Assembly (NCBI RefSeq): GCF_037042905.1
Contig: NC_087252.1
Span: 24,786,994 to 24,850,993 of the forward strand
Length of the DNA: 64,000 bases
Direction: 5' to 3'
Source of the DNA: Lytechinus pictus
Taxonomy: Eukaryota > Echinodermata > Echinoidea > Temnopleuroida > Toxopneustidae
Below the pieces are notes generated by a model. It ran no database searches, was not told the DNA's origin, and saw only the letters and a list, made by a program, of their open reading frames with translations. Below, piece by piece: positions 49,070 to 64,000 of the stretch. Within the stretch, counting starts at the first letter, position 1; each line of letters opens with the position of its first letter. The position numbers and the translations under genes are program-made.

Positions 49070-51990
49070 TATCTTTGATTTGCATCTATTTCACAATATG
49101 CGATAGTTATGTCCTTAAAATGAAATCGTAGCATTTTAAGCAGTACTACCTAAACAAATTAATTTTCCGCTGTTATTGACGTGACCCTGGATTTTAAACT
49201 TTCTTCAATGGTTTATTCCTGCTGTTTGTGACCTTTCTGAGGTAGCTCACTTTTTGGTAAACTTCATTTTGCGTGCTGAAAATAATAATAAAAAAGACAT
49301 TAAATAGTCATCATCCCAACCTTCCCTTCTGTTACACAATAATATTAAAGTATGAACCATACGATGCTACCATGGCTGCAGTCACATTGATAAAACAGGA
49401 CCCAGACCGACAAAAGCTATAACGTTATTGCCATTTACTTATCATCGGTCGGTCTGTCCGTGTATCAACGGTGTGACTGTAACATATCCCTTGCTTGTTA
49501 TAAACCAACCCATCAATTCTCACGCGTCGTTGATTCCTTTCATGAAGCAAAAAGATTAATATCTATAGAGAGAAGGTTTATGAGTTTCAACTTATTGCCT
49601 GGGTCATGCAGTTTGTATGCAGTTGCATGGTTACTTTTGAAGCTCCTTGGTTACGAGTAGAGTTGTTTATTCTCTCACACGAGGTCCCAGTGGCGCTTTG
49701 AGCCAGAAAAACGGAGGGGACTAGACATGGCATATTTTTTTTTACCTTTTAAATATAAAGATCTAATTTCATAAAAGATTTTGACATAATATTCAGAAAA
49801 TAATATGTTTAATTCCTTTTGCTTTCCTATTTCTTTATCTCTCTCTTATTTTTCTTAGTCTTGAAAATATGTACGCCAGTGCGAGATCCTGTAACAAAGA
49901 TTCAGTTTGATCAGTGTTCATTATTATATGTCTAATACTATATGATCTCTGGTGGGGTTGGGGGCTGTCAATACAAGCCAGACCCGAAACAAATAATTAT
50001 CCTTCGATTTCAGAATACCCCCAAATACTTGTATTTTGCCATGTTCTCTCTTACCTGAGTAATGTCCAAATGTTTGAATTTCATGAGAGGGATGAGAGGT
50101 AGGCCCTTCTATCCTGATTTTTTTTTTACATTTTGAAAGTTGGAACCCTTTTCACTGTACTCGTGGACATCGCCTGGTCATGAATATTGACAATTAGATA
50201 TCAGGACTACCGTCAATGTTACATGCTTTTGATCGAGAGGAGTTATTCTAATTTCACAATTTGTTCATGCTTCCAAAACAGGCTTTCGTTGTTTAAGTTT
50301 TAACCACATAATAGCATACATGTATATAAGTGTTTCCTTATTATTTTTTAAGTATGTCCTCTTCTTCGTTGAAAGGTTGATTGCACCATTTAATTAAATC
50401 TACATTTTAAAAAGTATACTCCACAACATTGGCGTACAAAAATTATATTGCAAGTATCAAGCGAGCAAAAAGCTTAATTTTTTTTTAAATGAAAGTCTAA
50501 TTTTGTAGCGTATTTTGTCATTTTGTTTCATGTTTAATTTTTTACCTTATATCCCCCCTTTTTTCTCGGTTTTCTTTTTTTTTTCCTTTGGGGGGGGGGG
50601 GGGGTACACAAGCGCCGCAGTCTATAAGCCAGTTCCCTTCATAAATCTAGTATCCCATGATATGTTCTCTTTTTTATATTCGTTTACTGATCATGAATTG
50701 GACAGTGTGGACAATTATTATTTACAAAAAGTCACCCTGGCTTTTTCCCACACTGTAAAACGTGATGTGCTAATTTAGCACTTACAGTGCTTGTATAATG
50801 ACTGCACTACTAGTGCGCACTACTAGTGCTGATATTCTAGTTTAAATTTGAACTAGGAAATCAGCACTTCATTTTTTACAGTGCATTTTCTTCCGTTTGA
50901 ATCAGTTCCTTTGTACGTAACTCACATCTATTAAATTCATTGTTACATAACTAGTTCCATTTTCCGCCAAAAATTAGATCCAACACACACTCACACATAA
51001 GCATTATCCAACTGACATATGTGACAGTCATTAACACACACACACACACACACCCTACCCACCCACGCCAGCCACAAAAGCAAACACGCTCTCTCGCACA
51101 CTGTCTCTTCGCCCTACACACGTCCCACCCTTACACACCTTAACATCAATCTGCATCCACAACAACACACACCCCCAAACTATATAACTTCCTCTCCCAC
51201 ATCTTCCCACCCACTTTCTCATCCTATCAAACCATGAAATCTTCACACTCTTTCGAATTATGCTGGAATTTCATTGTTTAACTTAAGTTAAAATCAGTCA
51301 ATCTCCCCCGTCTCTTAATAATTAACCACCGACGTACACCCCACACCACACACACTGTCATACACACACATCTTCACTTCTATTTTCACGCTCTCTCTGT
51401 CCTCTTTCATTCCCGAGCACACGGATAAAATTACACATTATTTAGCATTCATTTCAGACACACATATCGAGGCTCCCCCCACCTCTGTCTCTATCTCACT
51501 CGCTCTCTCTCCCTCTCTGCACATGTATATTTATCTTTTTATCTCCATCCCACTCTTTACATTAAAAAGGTAATTGAACTTGCAAATCATGTGATCAGGT
51601 TGAAATAAAATTATTTTATTGCATTTGATACCTGGAAAATTCATATAAATTCTTTTATTCAGCCCTTCTGGATCTTATTCAACTTAACCCTTCTCATATT
51701 TTTTAAACTTACTTACGCAATATACTTTACTGACTTTTTTTCTTTTTTGAGGGGGGGGGGGATAAATTTGGGCTCACATTTAATTGTTTGTAAAGCGATA
51801 GGGAAGGCCACTGCTTTACTGAATCACTGACATAAGAAATATTGATTTTGATTATTGAGTTTGCAAACAATTCTGTAACAAAGTATCTGTAATGTAATTA
51901 AATTTCATCATAAACACGAAAAATTACCAAGTCGGAGTACTTTTCTTTGTAACGAGGTCTGTAAACAAACGTGAGCCGCAAATTGGAGTT
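49070..51990. other. Unit A spacer between tubulin genes
   Basis: No gene recognised. Almost fully colinear with 58490-61570 in unit B. About 51000-51540 is CA/CT-rich. At about 50740-50885 unit A has GTGCTAATTAG/ACTAGTGC-type inverted sequence that is absent at the corresponding place in unit B (about 60235), a candidate small insertion. Confidence 0.6.
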
Positions 51991-52083
51991 GTACTAAATG
52001 AAGAAACAGGTTTTAACGATGTTGTGTTAAAAAAAACAAAAATATTAATCAAACTAAGAATAGATGATGAGATCTCTAGCTAT

Positions 52084-56055
<3,972 letters not shown>

Positions 56056-56345
56056 GTTTGAAGATTTATTGTTGAAGGTGACAAAAATGCTAAGAAAATA
56101 GATCAAACAGGTTTATTGCTCTGAGGACGTCCGATGAGTAGCGCTAGCAATTCCCAAATGTGACGGTTTATCACATCAGCCGTGTATTCATAATTCATGT
56201 TTTGTTTACTAATATTCAGCAGTCAGCGAATGATGAATGTGTTACTAGCTAGCCACAAAGGATGCATAACGTTTCTATGGTAGCTATTATGATCTGCAAC
56301 AATGGTTGCTTAATGTAACTTACCAACAGAGAGAATCATTTCAGG
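56056..56345 (-). promoter_or_regulatory. Putative 5' UTR and promoter of alpha-tubulin B
   Basis: Near-identical to 47207-47480 upstream of gene A, including GGACGTCC. The similarity reflects the recent duplication, so conservation here is not proof of function. Confidence 0.4.
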
Positions 56346-56467
56346 CGTCGATGAACCCTCGAGTAAGGGTGGATTCAGGATTTACCAGAGGGTCACCCCC
56401 GAAAATACCTAGGGGTCATGGCCAACTTGACACCCCACCCCTGATCTGCAGCTTCTGCCGTCTATAA

Positions 56468-57076
56468 AGGGATGGTCCATGCTGAAAATATTTATATCTA
56501 AATAAATAGAGTAAAATTCACAAAAGACAATGCCGAAAATTTCATCTAAATCGGATAACAAATAACGAAGTTATTGAATTTTAAAATTTATCAATATTTT
56601 GTGAAAACAGCTCATATTATATGCACATCGTCATGAATATTTATAAGGTGGGCTGATGATGTCACATCCCCACTTTCCTTTATCTTATGTTATTACATGA
56701 AATCATAATTCTTTCACTTTTGCATACATGTGTAAATGATGTGTCTCCATTATTATAAAATAAGTTATGGCAATGAATAACTAATGCAATTAATCAGTTG
56801 TCAATCCCATTGTTTTAGTTCTTGGTAGATTTTTTTAAAATCAACCTAATTTTATATAATAAAATACAACAGAACAAGTGGGGTTATGGCATCATCAGCC
56901 CACCTGATGAATATTCATGAATAAATGCCTAGAATTGTTTCACCGGAATAATGCAAATCTTAAAAATTCAATAACTTCGTTATTTGTTATCCGATTTTGA
57001 TGAAATTTTCAGCAATTTGCTTTGTAAATTTAATCTATTTATTTAGATATAAATATTTTCAGCCCGGACCATCCCT
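56468..57076. mobile_element. Palindromic MITE, unit B copy
   Basis: Same insertion as 47626-48231. The left target site has mutated from TTAA to ATAA; the right TTAA is kept (57077-57080). Confidence 0.88.
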
Positions 57077-57421
57077 TTAATGAAAATAGGGTTTCGGGGG
57101 ACAAGGACTTAGAGAAATATATAGTGCTGTGGAATAATGATTATGGTCAGGGGGCACCAGGGCACTTTGATTAGGGGCAAAGACGGCTTAGAAACGTCAT
57201 CATATTTTTTCTCAATATAATTATTACTAGGTAACGATGCATATATCTCTCCTTTTTACTCAATTTCTTATTTTTCCCCTCTTTCTCCTCACTTTATCAC
57301 TACAGGAAAAGGCATAGAAGAATAATCACCCCTGTCCCTGCGTGACACTTACTCTGATAATAGTAATGGTAATCATCCTAAATCCAGTAATTGTATCATC
57401 AACGTGGTAAGTTTTTTTTAA

Positions 57422-58022
57422 AGGACAAGCCCACCCCAACAAAAACTTGATTTGAATAAAAAGAGAAAAATCCAACAAGCATAACACTGAAAATTTAATC
57501 CAAATCGGATGTAAAATAAATAAAAAAGTATTATGACATTTTGAAGTTTCACTTAATTTCACAAAACAGTCATATTCACATCCTGGTCGGTAAGCAAATG
57601 AGGTGACCGATGACATCACTCACTCACTATTTCTTTTGTATTTGATTATATGAAATATTCACATTTTCTCCCCGTTTACCTGTGAAACAAAGTTTTGTTC
57701 CTCCCTCAACATGTGGTATTGCCATTGTTTAACATGTTATAATTTAGTCAAGTTGGTCCTTATTTTCAAATTTGTAAAATGGAAATATTGTATAATAATT
57801 CAAACAATGAAAATTAAAAGAAATAGTGAGTGACATCACCGACTCTCTCATTTGCATGTCACTGGAGTTGTGCATATAACCATTTTGTGAAAAATAAGCG
57901 AAACTTTAAATTGTCATAACTTTCTTATTTTACATCCAATTTTGATAAATTTTTCTGCATTATGCTTGTTTGATTTTTCTCTATTCATTTAAATCAACAT
58001 TTTTCTGGGGTGGTCTTGACCT
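57422..58022. mobile_element. TTAA-flanked MITE specific to unit B
   Basis: AGGACAAGCCCACCCCAAC at left and GGGGTGGTCTTGACCT at right are inverted, with TTAA on both sides (57418-57421, 58023-58026). It is the most complete copy of the family also seen at 6990, 29821 and 42972. Unit A has no insertion at the same site. Confidence 0.92.
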
Positions 58023-58315
58023 TTAATTGAATGGTATGTATGAGCAACGTACAATTATACTTCTTACTTCCCCACCTTCTCCTCTTTGAAGATGCACTTC
58101 CAATTCACGTGGCGACATGGGCGTGATAATTAATATAAATATTCTGCTTTTGTCATTTTTATACAGGGATATCGACGGAACAACATTTATAAGCACTTAT
58201 CGAATGATTAATTTCCACGTGACTGTGTATGATTCTGTCATGCCATCACACATTATAAGCACATTATCCACTCCCTGTGGAGTGTTTCACTTACAGTTTC
58301 CAACTCAATAGCTCG

Positions 58316-58490
58316 GCATAGGAGAGTTTTTTCGCATCTTTATCCACTGGGTAGGTCTACCCATTTATAAGCTGGGTAGGGAGTGGCAAAGTTGATACCT
58401 TGACAGGGATGCTCGGCCACCGTGGGATTCGAACATACGACCCTATGATTGCAAGGTGAGAGTGGAAACCGCTGTACCAAGACGATTCTC
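58316..58490 (-). mobile_element. tRNA-derived SINE, unit B copy
   Basis: Duplicate of the element at 48893-49065, with small indels (GGATTGATGCG is shortened to GTTGATACC). Confidence 0.62.
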
Positions 58491-58494
58491 ACTT

Positions 58495-60495
58495 TTTATC
58501 TTTATTTTGCATCTATTTCACAATATGCAATAGTTATGTCCATAGGGTTAGGGCTATGAAATCATAGAATTTTAAGCAGTATTCTACCTAAACAAATTAA
58601 ATTTCCGCTGTTATTGACGTGACTCTGGAATTTAAACTTTTTCCAATGGTTTAATCCTGCTGTGTATGATCTTTCCGAGGTAACTCACTTTTTTGTCAAC
58701 TTCATTTTGCGTGCTGAAAATAATAATTAAAAAAAACATTAAATAGTCATCATCCCAACCATTACTCCTATCACACAATAATATTACAGTATGAATCATA
58801 CGATGCTACCATGGCCGCATTCACATTGATAAAACAGGACCCAGACCGACAAAAGCTATAACGTTATTGCTATTGACTTATCATCGGTCGGTCTGTCCGT
58901 GTATCAATGGTGTGACTGTAACACATCCCTTGCTTGTTATAAACCAACCCATCAATTCTCACGCGTCGTTGACTCCTTTCATGAGCCAAAAAGATTAATA
59001 TATATAGAGAGAAGGTTCATGAATTTCAACTTATTGCCTGGGTCATGCAGTTTGTATGCAGTTGCATGGTTACTTTTGAAGCTCCTTGGTTACGTGATAG
59101 TTGTTTCATTCTCTCACACGAGGTCCCACATGCAGTGGCGTGTTAAGCCAGAAAAACGGAGGGGACTAGACATGGCATATCTGGCAACATTTCTAACAAG
59201 CTGTTGCGAACGAAGCGCGCGATCATTTTTTTTTTTACCTTTTAAATATAAAGATCTAATTTCGTAAAAGATTTTGACATAATATTCAGAAAATAATATG
59301 TTTAATTCCTTTTGCTTTCCTATTTCTTTATCTCTCTCTTATTTTTCTTAGTCTTGAAAATATGTACGCCAGTGCGAGATCATGTAACAAAGTTTCAGTT
59401 TGATCAGTGTTCATTATTATATGTCTAATACTATATGATCTCTGGTGGGGTTGGGGGCTGTCAATACAAGCCAGACCCGAAACAAATAATCATCCTTCGA
59501 TTTAATACCCCCACCAAATACTTGTATTTTGCCATGTTCTCTCTTACCTGAGTAATGTCCAAATATTTGAATTTCATGAGAGGGATGAGAGGTAGGCCCT
59601 TCTATCCTGAATTTTTTTTTACATTTTGAAAGTTGAAACCCTTTTCACTGTACTCGTGGACATCGCCTGGTCATGAATATTGACAATTAGATATCAAGAC
59701 TACTGTCAATGTTACATGCTTTTGATCGAGAGGAGTTATTCTAATTTCACAATTTGTTCATGCTTCCAAAACAGGCTTTCGTTGTTTAAGTTTTAACCCC
59801 ATAATAGCATGCATGTATATAAGTGTTTCCTTAGTATTTTCTAAGTATTTCCTCTTCTTCGTTGAAAGTTTGATTGCACCATTTAATTAAATCTACATTT
59901 TTAAAATTATACTCCACAACATTGGCCTACAAAAATTATATTGCAAGTTTCAAGCGAGCAAAGAGTTTAACCTTTTTTTTAATGAAAGTCTAATTTTGTA
60001 GCGTATTTTGTCATTTTGTTTTATGTTTACTCTTTTACCTTTTATCCCCCCTTTTTTCTCGGTTGTCGATTTTTTTTTTTTTTTTTGGGGGGGGAGATAC
60101 ACAAGCGCCGAAATCAATAAGCCAGTGCCCTTCATAAATTTAGTATCCCATGATATGTTCTCTTTTTTAAATTCGTTTACTGATCATGAATTGGACAGTG
60201 TGGAAAATTATTATTAAAAAAGAGCCATCCCGGCTTTGTCCCATTTTCTTCCGTTTGAATTAGTTCCTTTGTTCGTAACTCAGATCTAGACTATTAAATT
60301 CATTGTTACATAAATAGTTCCATTTTCCGCCAAAAATTAAATCCCACACACACTCACAAGCATCGTCCAACTGACACATTTTGCAGTCATTAACATACAC
60401 CCACCCCATCCACAAAAGCAAACACGCTCTCTCACACACTGTCTCTTCGCCCTACACACGTCCCACAACACATATCGTCCCACCCCCACACACCT
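58495..60495. other. Unit B spacer between tubulin genes
   Basis: Colinear with 49070-51140. No gene. It contains GACCGAC / GTCGGTC inverted words near 58845-58895, also present in unit A. Confidence 0.6.
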
Positions 60496-60499
60496 TAAC

Positions 60500-60692
60500 A
60501 TTGTTTTTTTTTTTAAATAAGTGCACATCTAGTTTCCAATAATGCATATAGCATTTCCATTTATTTGAAAGCAGGATAAAAGAGCATTGTAGATTAAATG
60601 CCTTGCTCACGGGCATAGGTGCCGCGGCCGGGGATCGAACCCCGGACTTTCCATGTATAGCCAGGCGCCTTAGACCACTCGGCCACGGCACC
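60500..60692 (-). mobile_element. tRNA-Leu-derived SINE specific to unit B
   Basis: The minus-strand head (60618-60692) folds with a perfect seven-base acceptor stem (GGTGCCG/CGGCACC), a D arm GCCGAGTGGTCTAAGGC and a T arm CCGGGGTTCGATCCCCGG. The anticodon arm does not pair and the Leu-type variable arm is missing, so it is not a tRNA gene. A body with AGCAAGGCATTTAATC and an A-rich tail follow. TAACAT/TAAACAT flanks suggest target duplication; unit A has the empty site near 51141. Confidence 0.88.
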
Positions 60693-60699
60693 TAAACAT

Positions 60700-61575
60700 C
60701 AATCTGCACCCACAACAACACCCCCCCACATTATATAACTTCCTCTCCCACATCCTCCCACCCACTTTCTCTTCCTCATCCTATTGAAACCATGAAATCT
60801 TCACACTCTTTCGAATTATGCTGTAAATTCATTGTCATTCATACTTAACCACTGACGTACACCCACACCACACACACTGCCATACACACACATCTTCACT
60901 TTTATTTTTACGCCCTCTCTCTCTCTCCTCCCCCCCCCCTCTTTCATTCCTGAGCACACAGACAAAATTACACATTAGTATCCATTTCAGACACACATAT
61001 CGAGGCTTCCCCCACTTCTCTCTCTATCTCACTCGCTCTCTCTCTCTCTCACATGTATATCTATCTTTTTATCTCCATCTCACTCTTTACATTAAACAGG
61101 TAATTGAACTTGCAAATCATGTGATCAGGTTGAAATAAATTATTTTATTGCATTTGATACCTGGAAATATTCATATAAATTCTTTTATTCAGCCCTTCTG
61201 GATCTTATTTAACTTAACCCTTCTCATATTTTTTAAACTTATTTTACCCAAAATACTTTTTTTTCGTTTTTGAGGGGGGGGGGGTAAATTTGGGCTCACA
61301 TTTAATTGTTTGTAAAGCGATAGGGAAGGCCTCTGCTTTACTAAATCACTGACATAAAAAATATTGATTTTGATTATTGAGTTTGCAAACAATTCTGTAT
61401 TAAAGTATCTGTAATGTAATTAAATTTCATCATAAACACGAAAATTACCAAGTCGGAGTACTTTTGTTTGTAACGAGGTCTGTAGACAAACATGACCCGC
61501 AAATTGGAGTTGTACTAAATAAAGAAACAGGTTCTAACGATGTTGTGTTAAAAAAAACCAAAATATTAATCAAAC
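60700..61575. other. 3' flank of tubulin C, CA/CT-rich then AT-rich
   Basis: Colinear with 51150-52060. CA and CT simple repeats lie at about 60845-61080. No gene. Confidence 0.6.
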
Positions 61576-61600
61576 TAAGAATAGATGATGAGATCTCTAT

Positions 61601-63653
<2,053 letters not shown>

Positions 63654-64000
63654 TTAAATATCCGTAGTCCGTAAATATTCGTAAATATTTGTCTTTTTAG
63701 ATTGATTTTAAAATCATGAATCATGATGAATATCAAAATGGCAACCTATACTCTTTTCCGAGCTATGAGTAAATAATTATGTTCCATTTCCTATTATTAC
63801 ACCAACGTTGAAACAAATCAAATCCGGATCTTAATCGTTTCCATTATTAATGGAAATACAAATGGTCATCTTCAATAGGGGAGTTTATCGCTTTCAGTTA
63901 TTAATTTCAAAGTTTCTTTATTTACCCTTACGAAGAATATCTAAACGAACATTTTCGCCCTTCACATTCCGCTAATATAATCGTATCAAATCGGGAATTA

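Noticed and set aside
60618-60692. Possible functional tRNA-Leu gene
   Set aside because: Acceptor, D and T stems pair, but no anticodon stem can be drawn and the long Leu variable arm is missing. A SINE body and A-rich tail follow.

Overview
This is a eukaryotic (metazoan) genomic window. It has spliced genes with GT-AG introns, many microsatellites and a very high load of short inverted-repeat transposons. Protein content points to a marine deuterostome, most likely an echinoderm such as a sea urchin: an ABCH-type half transporter (a subfamily present in arthropods, echinoderms and fish, lost in mammals), an NAA50-type N-acetyltransferase, and three tandem alpha-tubulin genes with an intron directly after the ATG. 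The species call is inference.

Layout. (1) 994-19921, plus strand: 3' 19 exons of an ABCH-like transporter (708 codons plus stop, all exon phases consistent; the 5' end lies left of the window). Its introns hold SINE, MITE, hAT-like and foldback elements and long micro/minisatellites. (2) 19922-26666: intergenic space between two convergent genes, with a polypyrimidine tract, a 70-bp minisatellite and small inverted-repeat elements. (3) 26667-34232, minus strand: a complete five-exon NAA50 gene (164 aa), with large introns packed with MITEs. (4) 34233-43776: repeat-rich gap dominated by a ~4.9 kb imperfect palindrome (34977-39890) that was later split by a 2.35 kb element, followed by a 1.35 kb hAT-type element with an exact 8-bp target duplication. 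(5) 43777-64000, minus strand: tandem array of alpha-tubulin genes A and B (complete, 452 aa each) and C (exon 1 beyond the right edge), in repeat units of 8.3 and 9.5 kb.

The tubulin units are close copies, so elements present in one and absent at the same site in the other can be dated: a 601-bp TTAA-flanked MITE and a tRNA-Leu-derived SINE are filled sites in unit B and empty in unit A. The three genes look like mosaics (C resembles A in parts of exon 3 but B at the 3' end; intron 2 of C is diverged between two near-identical flanks), which suggests gene conversion. Gene A alone encodes a terminal Phe (EEF) where B and C encode Tyr.

I see no prokaryotic features, no viral genes, no CRISPR array and no operon. 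The points most worth follow-up are the large palindrome, the duplicated exon relics and GC donor in the transporter, the tubulin conversion mosaic, and a palindrome-dense element in an NAA50 intron.
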